Source: Leptospira montravelensis (GTDB lineage Bacteria; Spirochaetota; Leptospiria; Leptospirales; Leptospiraceae). From it: a DNA stretch of 64,000 nucleotides. This document shows positions 1 through 9,449 of the stretch, piece by piece. Under the pieces are notes generated by a model. The model was not told where the DNA came from. It searched no databases and saw nothing but the letters and a program-made list of their open reading frames with translations. A program made the translations under genes and the position numbers. Numbering within the stretch: position 1 is the first letter of the stretch; each line of letters begins with the position of its first letter. Location of the stretch: the NCBI RefSeq assembly GCF_004770045.1, contig NZ_RQFO01000016.1:18501-82500 (forward strand), written 5' to 3'.

Positions 1-632
1 CATGGAATGAAGAAGACTTTTCTGTGGTAGGAAATTACGGAACCAGTTTCAATGTAAACAATTACACAATAGAACGTGGGTATTTACGGAAGTCCCAAGG
101 CCGAATCATAAGTAGTCATTACAATACGGTAGGATTTGATACTTGGAATAATGTATTTTCTTGGGCGGCAATCAAACCTGGTGAAACCGAACCAAAATAC
201 TTTGTCGGAAAACGATTCCAGTTGGTAGTTTGGAAAGGAAGGTATTCGGATGCACCAACAGAAATTTATCTGCCAAATCATTTTGATTTAACAAAGACCG
301 TTTTGATTTCTGAAAAAAGAATTTATCAACAAGGTATTCCTACCAGTCCTAACCAAGAAGTTAATGAGGTCGTAGTCACTCCTGATCGAAATCGGGAAAT
401 TGGTTCTGGAAATATTTTACATATATGGGATGATTTGGACTTGGATGAAAATCCAAATTCTTCCTACCATTATGTTTTGATTGTGGATGGTGCAAGTGGA
501 TTATATACATCACAAACACTCCAGGAAATCCAATCCAAACTCAATACCCGAATACTTTTTGAACAAAAAAGTCCGATTTATTTAACAGGTAAAATGACCT
601 ACGGCGGATACCCCGCCGAATCATCAAATTAG
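1..632 (+). CDS. Hypothetical protein, 5' end outside the window
   Basis: The frame is open to the left edge of the window: in-frame codons before the first possible GTG (position 24) read W-N-E-E-D-F-S without a stop, so this is the C-terminal ~209 residues of a longer protein. It is rich in aromatic and beta-prone residues and has no membrane segment or motif that I recognise. The stop lies 2 bases before the stop of the convergent NmrA-like gene, so the two genes meet tail to tail with no room for a separate terminator. Function unknown. Confidence 0.75.
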   Translation, partial: WNEEDFSVVGNYGTSFNVNNYTIERGYLRKSQGRIISSHYNTVGFDTWNNVFSWAAIKPGETEPKYFVGKRFQLVVWKGRYSDAPTEIYLPNHFDLTKTVLISEKRIYQQGIPTSPNQEVNEVVVTPDRNREIGSGNILHIWDDLDLDENPNSSYHYVLIVDGASGLYTSQTLQEIQSKLNTRILFEQKSPIYLTGKMTYGGYPAESSN

Positions 633-634
633 AG

Positions 635-1471
635 TTAGCTGACTCTTTCCTGTATTTTCCAAATTCCAGATTTGGCTGTTTCTTTGGCATAGGTTTGAAA
701 GTCTTTTGGCTTTCGACCTAGTGCCAATTCTAAATCGTTAACCACAGATTCATTCCTCCCATCAAGGACAGTGCGAAACAAATACGAAATAAGCCAAAGC
801 ACATCTTCAGGAAGGCCAAAGCTTTTTAAAGTAACCAAATAATCATCTAATGGGAGTTCTTCGAATGATATTGGTTGGTTTGTAACTTCCGCAATGGTTT
901 CAAACACATCTTTAAAACTGACAAGTTCTGGACCTGTTAGTTCATACAGTTTGTTTTTATGTTTGTCGGTGACAAGTGAAGCAAATGCCAACTCACAAAG
1001 GTCATCCAAATCCACAAACGGTTCTTTAGCTGCTACTTTTGGGAATAATACTCTCCCTTCTAAAATTTGTTCTAAAAACATTCCTTCGCTAAAGTTTTGT
1101 AGGAACCAACTCGACCTAAGGATGGTCCATTCCAATCCGGAGTTTTGAACGATTTGTTCGCAGGCCCTCGCTTCTGGCTCTCCTCTACCGGATAACAATA
1201 CCAAACGTTTTACTTGGTTTGATCGGCAGACCTGAACCAAAGTTTTTATGGCTTCGAGAGAGGAAGGCACTGCTAAATCAGGTTGAAAACTAATGTAAAC
1301 TTGGTTTATCCCTTGGAGGACATCTTCCCAACCCTCTGGTTTTTCCCAATCAAAGGTTGGTTCCGCTTTTCTTGAACCCAATCGGACAGGATAACCTGCT
1401 TGGTTCAATTTAGATAAGATTCTTGATCCAGTTTTTCCACTGGATCCAATGATAAGTGTTTTAGGTTTCAT
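635..1471 (-). CDS. NmrA-like / atypical SDR NAD(P)-binding protein
   Basis: A 278-residue Rossmann-fold protein. The N-terminus reads LIIGSSGKTGSRIL, the Gly-x-x-Gly-x-x-Gly nucleotide-binding loop of atypical short-chain dehydrogenases (NmrA / NAD(P)H-binding family, residues ~5-20), followed by a conserved strand-turn around LVLLSGRGE and the WTILRSSWFLQNF segment typical of NmrA-like and azoreductase-like proteins. Length fits the family. It lies 54 bp downstream of an AraC regulator on the same strand, so the two are probably co-transcribed and it is a likely regulatory target. Members are either NADPH-dependent reductases or redox-sensing proteins; the substrate cannot be read from the sequence. 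Confidence 0.85.
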   Translation of the reverse strand: MKPKTLIIGSSGKTGSRILSKLNQAGYPVRLGSRKAEPTFDWEKPEGWEDVLQGINQVYISFQPDLAVPSSLEAIKTLVQVCRSNQVKRLVLLSGRGEPEARACEQIVQNSGLEWTILRSSWFLQNFSEGMFLEQILEGRVLFPKVAAKEPFVDLDDLCELAFASLVTDKHKNKLYELTGPELVSFKDVFETIAEVTNQPISFEELPLDDYLVTLKSFGLPEDVLWLISYLFRTVLDGRNESVVNDLELALGRKPKDFQTYAKETAKSGIWKIQERVS

Positions 1472-1525
1472 AAATTTAAGAATACAAGAAACTTAAAGAT
1501 TTAAATTGAACAAACCCGACAGAGT

Positions 1526-2299
1526 TTAAATTTTTTCTCGGAATTGAAACGGTTTTTCTTTGGTAAAAGATTTGAATTGGCGAATGAAATGCGATTGGTC
1601 AGAATACCCACTCACATAAGCAACATCAGTTAATTTAGATTTATTTTCACCATCTAACTCACGCAAGCTAGATTGAAATCGAATGATGGTAGAAAATTGT
1701 TTAGGAGTAAGGCCTACATAATTTTGGAATCGTCTTTGTAATGTACGTTCTGACAACCCATGTTTTTTTGATAACTTTCCAATTTCGCAGTTCCCTTTTT
1801 CCTCCAAAATTTCCTCAATACAAACCTGTAAAATGGGGTCTGGCCGAAATGACTTACCCTTTTCCAGAATAAAATTTACCAACGCGGTGTGAGCGCGAGC
1901 AGAAGAAAATTCCTGAATCGACAATTGAAAGTTAGGTTCCTCAATCCAATCGGAAGATGGTATGGAAAAGCAAGAATTGGTGAGTTCCGTCGCAGGAATT
2001 CCCAACGATGTTTCTACAACCGCAGGAAAAAGTTGTAACATCACAAAGAAAAAGGGACCATTAATTTCTATTTGTATTGGTTCAATGGTTTGACCATAAA
2101 CAAAAACTGGATCCATCACTTTGGATGCAGAACCAACATAAACTGTAACCGGTTTTTTAGAATGAAAAAAAACAATTCCAGGAAATCCATCCGCATAAAA
2201 AGGAAGAGTTTGTTTTTCTTCTTTATCTGATTCAAAAACGAAAACAGATTGGATCAGCATTTTTTCCTTAGTATTTAGTTTGGGGTTTGTTACTTTCAT
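1526..2299 (-). CDS. AraC-family transcriptional regulator
   Basis: A 257-residue regulator. The C-terminal ~85 residues hold the two helix-turn-helix units of AraC/XylS proteins: LSERTLQRRF in the first and VAYVSGYSDQSHFIRQFK in the second, with the closing P-x-x-F-R of the family. The N-terminal ~170 residues form a beta-rich sensor region resembling the DUF6597-type domain; its ligand is unknown. It precedes the NmrA-like gene by 54 bp and is divergent from the flavin-dependent oxidoreductase at 2547, so it may control either or both through the AT-rich intergenic region. Confidence 0.9.
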   Translation of the reverse strand: MKVTNPKLNTKEKMLIQSVFVFESDKEEKQTLPFYADGFPGIVFFHSKKPVTVYVGSASKVMDPVFVYGQTIEPIQIEINGPFFFVMLQLFPAVVETSLGIPATELTNSCFSIPSSDWIEEPNFQLSIQEFSSARAHTALVNFILEKGKSFRPDPILQVCIEEILEEKGNCEIGKLSKKHGLSERTLQRRFQNYVGLTPKQFSTIIRFQSSLRELDGENKSKLTDVAYVSGYSDQSHFIRQFKSFTKEKPFQFREKI

Positions 2300-2546
2300 G
2301 CGATATTGATTCTAAACTTCTTTATACAGACACATTCTTAAATTTTATTCATACATAAATAATGAAGGATTATAGTTTTACAATTTACTTAGACTTATAT
2401 TCTATATTTTTTGATATATTTTTTATCAAATAAAACTTCAAAATTAAAAAATACATATAACAGATGTAATTTTTTTTTTATACAAAACATGATTTATTTT
2501 TTTTACACATTTACACGTGAGAGAGCAAAAAGCGATTGTGATCGTA

Positions 2547-3527
2547 ATGGCAAAATTTTCGATTTTAGACTTAGTTTTTATCAACGAAGGAAATACACCC
2601 AAAGACGCTCTCGCCAATTCAGTTCGGGTTGCGATAGCGGCAGAAAGTTTGGGTTACCACCGCATTTGGGTAGCAGAACATCATAACTTCCCGGCCATTG
2701 CGAGTGCAGCCACTTCTGTGGTCATTGGTCATTTGGCAGGAAATACAAAAACCATTCGAATCGGTGCCGGAGGAATCATGTTACCTAACCATTCCCCACT
2801 TGTGATTGCCGAACAATTTGGGACATTAGAAAGTTTATATCCAGGAAGGATCGATTTAGGTTTGGGACGTGCTCCAGGAACCGACCAACTCACCTTACGA
2901 GCGTTACGTAGAGATTCCATGAGTGCACAATCTTTTCCAGAAGATGTTAAAGAACTACTGAATTATTTTGAAGATGATGCAAACCAATTACAGGTTCGTG
3001 CCATTCCCGGCATGGGAACTCATGTGCCTGTTTGGATTTTGGGATCCAGTTTGTTTGGAGCCCAACTGGCTGCCATCCTTGGACTTCCTTATGCTTTTGC
3101 TTCTCATTTTGCGCCAGGGGCTCTTATGGAAGCCATCAGTATTTATCGAAAACAATTTCGTCCGTCTGTCTATCTAGACAAACCCTATGTAATGGTAGGA
3201 GTGAATGTGATTGCAGCTGATACAGACAAAGAAGCAAAGTTTCTTTTCACAAGTTCCCAACAATCTTTTACTCGTATCCTCAGAAATGCAAGGGGCACCT
3301 TTCCGCCTCCCATCGAAGACATAGACTCCTACTGGTCCCCTCAAGAAAAACAAATGGCCTCCCAGATGTTATCTTATTCTGTAGTAGGTGCACCTGACAC
3401 AATTAAGGTGGGAATAAAAAAGGTTCTCGAGGAAACCAAAGCCGATGAACTGATGACGGTCACTTCCGTTTATGATACGGATGCTAAAATCAGATCCTTA
3501 GAAATTTTGGCAAAATTGGAAATTTAA
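2547..3527 (+). CDS. LLM-class flavin-dependent oxidoreductase (MsnO8-type)
   Basis: A 326-residue luciferase-like TIM-barrel protein. The opening [15 protein letters not shown], then [15 protein letters not shown] and later [14 protein letters not shown], match the MsnO8 group of bacterial luciferase-like monooxygenases, which use reduced FMN supplied by a reductase. I chose ATG 2547 rather than the in-frame GTG at 2517 because homologous proteins begin just before the SILDL strand; neither start has a strong Shine-Dalgarno. It is divergent from the AraC gene across an AT-rich spacer. Substrate unknown. Confidence 0.9.
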   Translation: MAKFSILDLVFINEGNTPKDALANSVRVAIAAESLGYHRIWVAEHHNFPAIASAATSVVIGHLAGNTKTIRIGAGGIMLPNHSPLVIAEQFGTLESLYPGRIDLGLGRAPGTDQLTLRALRRDSMSAQSFPEDVKELLNYFEDDANQLQVRAIPGMGTHVPVWILGSSLFGAQLAAILGLPYAFASHFAPGALMEAISIYRKQFRPSVYLDKPYVMVGVNVIAADTDKEAKFLFTSSQQSFTRILRNARGTFPPPIEDIDSYWSPQEKQMASQMLSYSVVGAPDTIKVGIKKVLEETKADELMTVTSVYDTDAKIRSLEILAKLEI

Positions 3528-3656
3528 CTTCATAAAACCAAATTTCCCTTTTGCATCGGTTTCTTATTTTGTCACTATCGTTTTGGTATTGATATTAAAA
3601 GTATCTGCAACTTTTTATAGAAAACTCGGGTCGAATTCCGAAATGAAGGTTCTTAT

Positions 3657-4685
3657 ATGAAATATAACTCAATAGCTCTATGGTTTGTCCTCCTTGCCCT
3701 CATCATTTTTTCCACTGCCTCCTGTTCCCGTGGTTGGTTACGCGGTAAAATCCAAGAACGATTTCTAAAAAAAATGGAAGAAAAACCAGCACCCATTGCA
3801 TCTACGGATATAACCCAAAAGATTGAATCTCCCGGTGATTATACCTTTACCTTTCCTTTTGGCGGAATTCCAAGATATTACAAAGTACACGTACCAAAGT
3901 CATATTCACCTAACAAAGAAACTCCATTACTCTTTGTATTACACGGTGGTGGTGGTGATATGGAAATTCAATCAAACGAAGAATACTACCATCAAATTTC
4001 CAAATCAGAAGAAAATGGGCATATCATAGTTTTTCCCAATGGTTATAGCAAATACAAATCTGGAAAAATCGCTACCTGGAATGCAGGAAATTGTTGCGCA
4101 GAAGCTCGTGATAAAAAAGTCGATGATGTTGGTTTTATCAAAGAAGTTTTAAATCTAACCACCAAACAACTACATATTGACAAATCCAAAGTTTATTCAA
4201 CAGGAATGTCCAATGGCGCCATGATGACCTATCGACTTGCCTGTGAAATGACGGACAATCTCTCGGCCATCGCCACTGTTGCAGGAACCGATAATACAAT
4301 TTCTTGTAATCCGTCCAAACCAATTTCTGTTTTGCATATTCATGCAAAAGATGATGATAAAGTTTTATTTTACGGTGGCGCAGGAGATAGTTTCAAGGAT
4401 AGATCACTTGTTACCGACTTTATTTCTGTTCCTAAATCCATATCCAAATGGGTCAATTACAACCAGTGTAACCCAAAACCCAAACGAGTTTTTGAAGAAC
4501 CTGGTGTGACTTGCGATGAATATAGCGAATGCAAAGAGGGTGTGAAGGTAAAACTTTGTATCACTGAAAAGGGAGGACATTCTTGGCCTGGTGGCAAAAA
4601 ACCTTCCCTATTCTTTGGTTCTGCTTCCCCATCCAATGCCATCAAAGCAAACGATGTTATGTGGGAATTTTTTAAAGAAAATTAA
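3657..4685 (+). CDS. Secreted PHB-depolymerase/feruloyl-esterase-like lipoprotein
   Basis: A 342-residue exported alpha/beta hydrolase. Residues ~1-23 form a signal with a Cys after FSTAS, a lipobox-like cleavage site. The catalytic domain shows the oxyanion-hole HGGGG, the nucleophile elbow GMSNGA, and a C-terminal ITEKGGHSWPGG segment supplying the catalytic His; this is the LpqC/esterase-PHB-depolymerase family, which cleaves polyhydroxyalkanoate or aromatic esters. Several cysteines could form disulfides. AAGG lies about 7 bases before the ATG. It stands alone and ends at an inverted repeat shared with the convergent gene. Confidence 0.85.
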   Translation: MKYNSIALWFVLLALIIFSTASCSRGWLRGKIQERFLKKMEEKPAPIASTDITQKIESPGDYTFTFPFGGIPRYYKVHVPKSYSPNKETPLLFVLHGGGGDMEIQSNEEYYHQISKSEENGHIIVFPNGYSKYKSGKIATWNAGNCCAEARDKKVDDVGFIKEVLNLTTKQLHIDKSKVYSTGMSNGAMMTYRLACEMTDNLSAIATVAGTDNTISCNPSKPISVLHIHAKDDDKVLFYGGAGDSFKDRSLVTDFISVPKSISKWVNYNQCNPKPKRVFEEPGVTCDEYSECKEGVKVKLCITEKGGHSWPGGKKPSLFFGSASPSNAIKANDVMWEFFKEN

Positions 4686-4701
4686 CCATTACAAAATCAA
4701 A

Positions 4702-4734
4702 AACTAGTATATAGAAACACTCTTTATACTAGTT
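4702..4734. terminator. Convergent inverted repeat, probable bidirectional terminator
   Basis: Nine-base arms AACTAGTAT (4702-4710) and ATACTAGTT (4726-4734) pair perfectly around a 15-base loop. The hairpin lies between the convergent esterase and racemase-like genes and overlaps the stop of the latter. No long T-run is present, so termination is inferred from position. Confidence 0.45.
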
Positions 4735-6021
4735 GATAAAACACTTCCAGGTTCCTATAATTTTCCCATTTCGCAAAAGAACCACTTCTCCCATCTCCGC
4801 CATCACCTTTTCACTTTGTGTTGGTCGATAAAAAACGTAATCATCAGGTTGTAATCCAGTGGAAATACTTCCATTTAAAATTCCCTGATTCGTACTGGCC
4901 CCATAAAGGCTATTATCAAATAGACCCTTAGGTGATTCTTTTTTGGCAAGATAGGCTCCGCCATAAGTAAAATACGTAACTTGTAAGTTAGGATTCCATA
5001 AAGGAAATAAAAAGGAAAAAGATTCTAAAAAAGGAATGGTGGTTCCTTCTAATCGTTTCAGAACAGGTGCCGCAATAAAAAAAGCAGGTTTGTGTTCTGT
5101 GAGTGTACTCACATCAAAATCAGTAGGCATCACAAGGGCCGAGCCAACCGAGACATCATTTACAACTTGTTGGTTCTTTTGATAAAACCTGTAGGTTTTA
5201 CTTCCCCCACCGTTCAAAAGTAATTCCTTAGAAAATAAAGTAGGAAAAGATTTTTTACCTAAACTTACAAATCTTTCATATTTAACTAGAGAGGATTGGA
5301 TCTCTTTTTCTATGGCCTCATTCTTATCACCTAACAAAACTGGTACAGATGCGACATGTGGTTCATAACCCATAAAACCATCAAATTCTAAGTTTTTAGA
5401 ATTTTCTTGGACCATAGAAAATACGGTATTTGTATCCGTGGGATTGCCAAACCCTCCACGATGCAGGCCTATATCGATTTCCAAAACCAAATGTAATTTT
5501 ATATTTTTCGATTTTGCAAATTCTAAATATTGGTTGAGTCTTGTTTCCGTGTCCACTAACCAATGAATTTTTTGAAACCGGTCCACCTTTGTTTTTTGAT
5601 AAATATCTTCTAAAGCACGCGCTGGCATCGGTTTTCCAAGAAGAATATCAAACGAAGAAAACTCCGGATCGCTAAGTAACATCACAATGTCACCCGAATG
5701 GAAAACCATCAGACGATTGGTATTTGTAAATTTTGTAATATAGCGAAGGAGATCCAATGATGGTAGAGACTTTACAACAATACGATAGTGTAAAGGCGGT
5801 GGGATATTTTTGGAGAGTGTGGATAAATTTTCATTCAACCGGTCCAAATCCAAAAGCACTACCGGTTTTCCAAATCCATTTGTTTTTAGTTCATTGTTAA
5901 GTTTAGAAAAATATTCTGTATAAGAAGAACCTTCATCTTTTGGTTTAATAAGAAAAACAAAAGCAACTACTAAAACAAGAAAAACACTTATTTGAATCTT
6001 ACGGAGTTTTAAAACTAACAT
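4729..6021 (-). CDS. PLP-dependent fold-III protein (alanine racemase / D-threonine aldolase-like), membrane-anchored
   Basis: A 430-residue protein with one N-terminal transmembrane segment (residues ~9-25) that probably places the enzyme outside the inner membrane. Residues ~53-300 resemble the alanine-racemase N-terminal barrel: VVLLDLDRL leads to the likely PLP lysine K84 in RIVVKSLPS. The C-terminal RPTQSE plus VVLLRNGKIIGTW resembles the D-serine dehydratase / D-threonine aldolase-type domain, although the usual metal-binding His/Cys pair is not evident. Start ATG lies 19 bp after the stop of the upstream MCP gene on the same strand, suggesting co-transcription. Activity on a D-amino acid or D-hydroxy-amino acid is inferred. 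Confidence 0.75.
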   Translation of the reverse strand: MLVLKLRKIQISVFLVLVVAFVFLIKPKDEGSSYTEYFSKLNNELKTNGFGKPVVLLDLDRLNENLSTLSKNIPPPLHYRIVVKSLPSLDLLRYITKFTNTNRLMVFHSGDIVMLLSDPEFSSFDILLGKPMPARALEDIYQKTKVDRFQKIHWLVDTETRLNQYLEFAKSKNIKLHLVLEIDIGLHRGGFGNPTDTNTVFSMVQENSKNLEFDGFMGYEPHVASVPVLLGDKNEAIEKEIQSSLVKYERFVSLGKKSFPTLFSKELLLNGGGSKTYRFYQKNQQVVNDVSVGSALVMPTDFDVSTLTEHKPAFFIAAPVLKRLEGTTIPFLESFSFLFPLWNPNLQVTYFTYGGAYLAKKESPKGLFDNSLYGASTNQGILNGSISTGLQPDDYVFYRPTQSEKVMAEMGEVVLLRNGKIIGTWKCFIN

Positions 6022-6040
6022 ATTATATTTTCAAACTCCT

Positions 6041-7831
6041 TTATATTTTAAATTTATCAATCTCTGACTTGAGCTCATCAGCCAACATACCCAAATTATT
6101 TGCAGCTGCAGTAACTTCTTCGGAAGAAGCAAGTTGCTCTTCAGAAGAAGCGGCGATGGCTTGTGTGCTATCGGAAATTCCATTGGAAATCTGTGCAAGT
6201 TGTTCGGTTGATGCATTTAATTCTTCAGTGCTAGCGGAAATTTCTTCTGTAGTGGCAGAAACTCCTTGCATTTCGTCAGTTACTTTTTCAATAGAGCCGG
6301 CGATCCTTTCAAATGTTTGTCCCACTTCGTTGACCATTGTAACACCTTGGTCCACTTCCTTACTACCATTCTCCATCATAGCAACAGCTGAAGTTGTATT
6401 CTTTTGGATTTCTGCGATTAATACACTTATTTGTTTTGTTGCATCTTCAGATCTTTCTGCCAACTTTCTAACTTCATCTGCCACTACAGCAAACCCCCTT
6501 CCCTGTTCTCCAGCTCTTGCAGCTTCGATCGCTGCATTGAGAGCTAATAAATTAGTTTGGCTTGCGATCTGATTAATAGTCTCTACTATTTGACCAATAG
6601 CTTTTGAATTTTCACCTAATACATGTATGCTGCTAGAAATTCCACTCACTGATGAGTTTACAACCGACATCTGTTTGATGGTAGTTCCAATTACATTTCT
6701 TCCTTCCTGTACTTTTTCCAAAACACCATTAGCCAAATCAGAAACCGTTGCAGTAGACTCCGCTATTTTTGCCACAGCTTGCGAGTTTTCAAGCATTGCA
6801 CGTTTGTTTTCTGTAAACGCAACTAACTGTGATTCTGTACTTACCGCAACTTGTTGGATGGATTTAGCAATGCTTCCAGCAACAGCAGAAGAATGTTCCG
6901 CACTTGTATACATTTCTTTTGCAGATTCTGCAACTTTTACGGATGATTTGGATACATGTTTCATCATCTCGCGCAGGTTAGTTGCCATTTTATTAAAATC
7001 ATCTCCAAGAATCCCAAACTCATCCTTAAAGGCTAAATCTACTTTTTCGCGGAGGTCACCTTCACTTGCTTTTTCCACTACAAATTTGATTTTCTGAATT
7101 CTTTTTGCAATAAAGGAAGCAAGAATATAGGAAAATAACATCGATAAGGCTAAACTAATTACAGCGCTAATTAAAAATATCGTCTGCATTCCGCGCAATC
7201 GTCTTTGGTATATGATCTCTTCCCGACCACCAGCACCGATCACCCAGTTCCAAGGTTTATAATATGCTTGGTAAGCCATAAAAGTATATATAGGTTCACC
7301 AGGGTTTTGCCAAATTTCGCGTAGTGGATATCCTGTTGCTTTTGGATTTCCCCAAGTATCACGCACTGTGTACTTTCCTTCGATTTGATAATCCCAAATA
7401 TTAGCACCTTCAATATTAAAAGGGTGCATAGTTGCAATCCCTTCCGGCGTGATTCCCCAGAGATACATATAGTCATTGGTTGACATTTTGGTTTTGGAAA
7501 TATCGCGATTTCCATCAGGCATCTTAGGTCCAACTATATAGGTTTTTGCCATCTCTTGTGCATCTTCCAAAGTCATGTCACCTGCCTTAACCCTTTCGTT
7601 TAAAGCATCCACAAGTCCAACTGCATCTTTTAGGACATTGGTAAACATTTCCTCGCCAACATTCAAAACTTGCTCTTTTGCAGTTGTATAAGAAATATAA
7701 AAGATAAAGGACAGAACAATTGAAAGGACCAAAAATATAAATAACATAAGTTGGCCCTTAATACCTATCGCCTTGCTCTTGTTAACTTTTTCTTTTAGGG
7801 ATGTTTGGGAAATGGAAGTAGAATTTGTCAT
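6041..7831 (-). CDS. Methyl-accepting chemotaxis protein with periplasmic Cache domain
   Basis: About 596 residues when started at ATG 7831; the frame extends to a TTG at 7897, but the extra residues precede an otherwise normal N-terminus. Order: first TM segment (~residues 27-47), a periplasmic sCache_2-like domain (motifs [22 protein letters not shown]), second TM (~215-240), HAMP, then a long methylated coiled coil with the signalling hairpin [20 protein letters not shown]. It should bind a small ligand outside the cell and signal through CheA/CheW, whose genes lie at 22-29 kb. It precedes the racemase-like gene by 19 bp. Confidence 0.93.
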   Translation of the reverse strand: MTNSTSISQTSLKEKVNKSKAIGIKGQLMLFIFLVLSIVLSFIFYISYTTAKEQVLNVGEEMFTNVLKDAVGLVDALNERVKAGDMTLEDAQEMAKTYIVGPKMPDGNRDISKTKMSTNDYMYLWGITPEGIATMHPFNIEGANIWDYQIEGKYTVRDTWGNPKATGYPLREIWQNPGEPIYTFMAYQAYYKPWNWVIGAGGREEIIYQRRLRGMQTIFLISAVISLALSMLFSYILASFIAKRIQKIKFVVEKASEGDLREKVDLAFKDEFGILGDDFNKMATNLREMMKHVSKSSVKVAESAKEMYTSAEHSSAVAGSIAKSIQQVAVSTESQLVAFTENKRAMLENSQAVAKIAESTATVSDLANGVLEKVQEGRNVIGTTIKQMSVVNSSVSGISSSIHVLGENSKAIGQIVETINQIASQTNLLALNAAIEAARAGEQGRGFAVVADEVRKLAERSEDATKQISVLIAEIQKNTTSAVAMMENGSKEVDQGVTMVNEVGQTFERIAGSIEKVTDEMQGVSATTEEISASTEELNASTEQLAQISNGISDSTQAIAASSEEQLASSEEVTAAANNLGMLADELKSEIDKFKI

Positions 7832-8149
7832 ATAAAGTTTCTTTTTATTTGTATTATAATAACCTGAACCAATCACTAAAAATTTTAGCGTAACCAAAGA
7901 TTTTCTTTGGTTTTTTTTATATGAGAGTTTTCAAAGAACATTTCGTACAATCCCCTTATTATGCAGAAAAAGGCCGGATCAAAATTCCCGAACCGAAATA
8001 AAATCCAGTTTTCTTAGGAATAATACGAGGATATGATATTTTTTAGAATTTTTTTGTGAATTAATTTCAGATTTTTGATTCAATCTCTCGGGAGGACCTT
8101 ATTTTGTCCTACCTCCCTAGTATTCTGTTCTTATTGAGGTTAGAAACTA

Positions 8150-8521
8150 ATGGAATACATTGAATCGCTTTTGGAAGAATATTATGAACTTTCTGAAACT
8201 TTATCGGCTCTCGGAGGACCAAATAAAAATTCTGAGCTTTATGACGAAATTTTATCTATCGAAGAAGAAATCTGTTGGGAGTGTTCCTTGCCGGCTTCCA
8301 TAAAAAATCGCCAACTATTTCAACTCTACCAAACCAATGAATCTAAGGAAACCAACATTCAGAATGCCTTGCAAGCCTTAGACCAAGCAAGATCCAAATA
8401 TTTTTATAAACCAGAAAAAACGTTTTCCCAATTTTTAGAAATGGAAGAAGGAAATGATGTCATAAATATCCGAATCCCTACGGTCAATGGTACTTTTTAC
8501 GAATTTTTATATCCAGTTTGA
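8150..8521 (+). CDS. Hypothetical protein, 123 aa
   Basis: A short acidic, helical protein without signal peptide or membrane segment. It begins MEYIESLLEEYYELSETL and contains a Glu-rich segment around EILSIEEEICWEC; I do not recognise a family. Coding is supported by an uninterrupted frame with plausible composition and by a hairpin just after the stop. It is divergent from the Cache MCP gene and convergent with the SRPBCC gene. Confidence 0.6.
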   Translation: MEYIESLLEEYYELSETLSALGGPNKNSELYDEILSIEEEICWECSLPASIKNRQLFQLYQTNESKETNIQNALQALDQARSKYFYKPEKTFSQFLEMEEGNDVINIRIPTVNGTFYEFLYPV

Positions 8522-8552
8522 TTCATTAATCGAATGAAAGCCCGATGGAAAG

Positions 8553-8582
8553 ACCTAGGTTCCTAAAACCAAGGACCTAGGT
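8553..8582. terminator. Inverted repeat between convergent genes
   Basis: Arms ACCTAGGTTCCT (8553-8564) and AGGACCTAGGT (8572-8582) pair over 11 bases with one bulge around a short A/C loop. The repeat lies between the 123-aa gene and the convergent SRPBCC gene, overlapping the stop of the latter. A clear T-run is lacking; a bidirectional terminator role is inferred from position. Confidence 0.5.
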
Positions 8583-9059
8583 AAATTCTTTCACCAATCG
8601 GTCAAAAGCAGCGTTTGTTCCTTCCACACGACCACGGATTTCCTCTTCCGTAGAATATCCATCCGTTGTAGGTTCTTGTAAGAGTACAATCTGTTCTGTA
8701 AATATCATCTTTGTTCTTCCAATGATTTCTGACTCAAAAAGTACAGTTACCAAGGAAACAGAGATTCGGATGTCATTTACGTACATTCCAAAAGCATACA
8801 CTATCCTTTCGTTAGGTATGATGTCATAATAAGTGGCATCAAATACATGACGACTTCCCGATGGAGTTAAAACTAAATTGGTTTCTTTTCCACCGACTTG
8901 AAAATCCAAACCAAATTCAACAGTTTTCCATTCATCATGACAAGCAAACCATCTTCGTTTGGCTTCTGGATTAGACCAAGCAGCAAAAGCTCGTTCTTTA
9001 GATGCAGGCAAAATCCTTTCGATGGTAAAAGTTGAATTTCTAACTTGTGTTCCTTTCAT
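8577..9059 (-). CDS. SRPBCC (AHSA1-like) domain protein
   Basis: A START/Bet v1-fold protein of 160 residues: TIERILPASKERAFAAWSNPEAKRRWF near the N-terminus, and a C-terminal helix REEVEGTNAAFDRL-like segment. I selected ATG 9059 because GGAG stands 6 bases upstream and it follows the ArsR stop directly; the alternative ATG at 9083 overlaps the ArsR gene. ArsR-SRPBCC pairs are common in bacteria, where the ArsR protein controls the lipid- or ligand-binding SRPBCC partner. The ligand is unknown. Confidence 0.88.
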   Translation of the reverse strand: MKGTQVRNSTFTIERILPASKERAFAAWSNPEAKRRWFACHDEWKTVEFGLDFQVGGKETNLVLTPSGSRHVFDATYYDIIPNERIVYAFGMYVNDIRISVSLVTVLFESEIIGRTKMIFTEQIVLLQEPTTDGYSTEEEIRGRVEGTNAAFDRLVKEFT

Positions 9060-9060
9060 T

Positions 9061-9408
9061 TTATTCTCCGTCGGAATTGTCATTTGATGATTCGATTAAA
9101 AAATTAGACAAACGATCAAAACTACGATTCCAACTTGCCTTTCTTTCTTCCATCCAAGATTCAATTCCTATTAGTTGCTTTGGATCCAATCTATAGGTTC
9201 GAACTCTACCAAGTTTTTCAGAAAAAACTATGCCACCTTCTTCTAAAACTTTTAAATGTTTTAACACTGAAGGTAGTGCCATCTCCAATGGTTCCGCTAA
9301 TTCCTTTACTGAGGCAGGACCAAAACTCAATCGTTCCACCATTTGCAATCGACTACGGTCAGCGAGAGCATGGAAAATATGTTCTAAACCTTGAGAATTA
9401 TATTTCAT
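9061..9408 (-). CDS. ArsR-family HTH regulator
   Basis: A 115-residue winged-helix protein. HIFHALADRSRLQMVERLSF is the first helix pair of ArsR-type regulators, ELAEPLEMALPSVLKHLKVLE the recognition helix, and the wing follows at GGIVFSEKLGRVRTYRL. No metal-binding Cys-x-Cys is visible, so it is likely a non-metal member. The SRPBCC gene starts directly after its stop, indicating translational coupling. Confidence 0.92.
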   Translation of the reverse strand: MKYNSQGLEHIFHALADRSRLQMVERLSFGPASVKELAEPLEMALPSVLKHLKVLEEGGIVFSEKLGRVRTYRLDPKQLIGIESWMEERKASWNRSFDRLSNFLIESSNDNSDGE

Positions 9409-9449
9409 AACGGAATGAATTCATAGTTTTCGCAGGTAAATAAAAGTCC

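Noticed and set aside
3625..3642. tRNA T-arm-like GGGTCGAATTCC
   Set aside because: No acceptor, D or anticodon stem can be formed around it; it is the AT-rich leader of the esterase gene.
6069..6572. Long open frame antisense to the Cache MCP gene
   Set aside because: A shadow of the low-complexity Ala/Ser-rich coiled coil on the other strand; no start signal or family.
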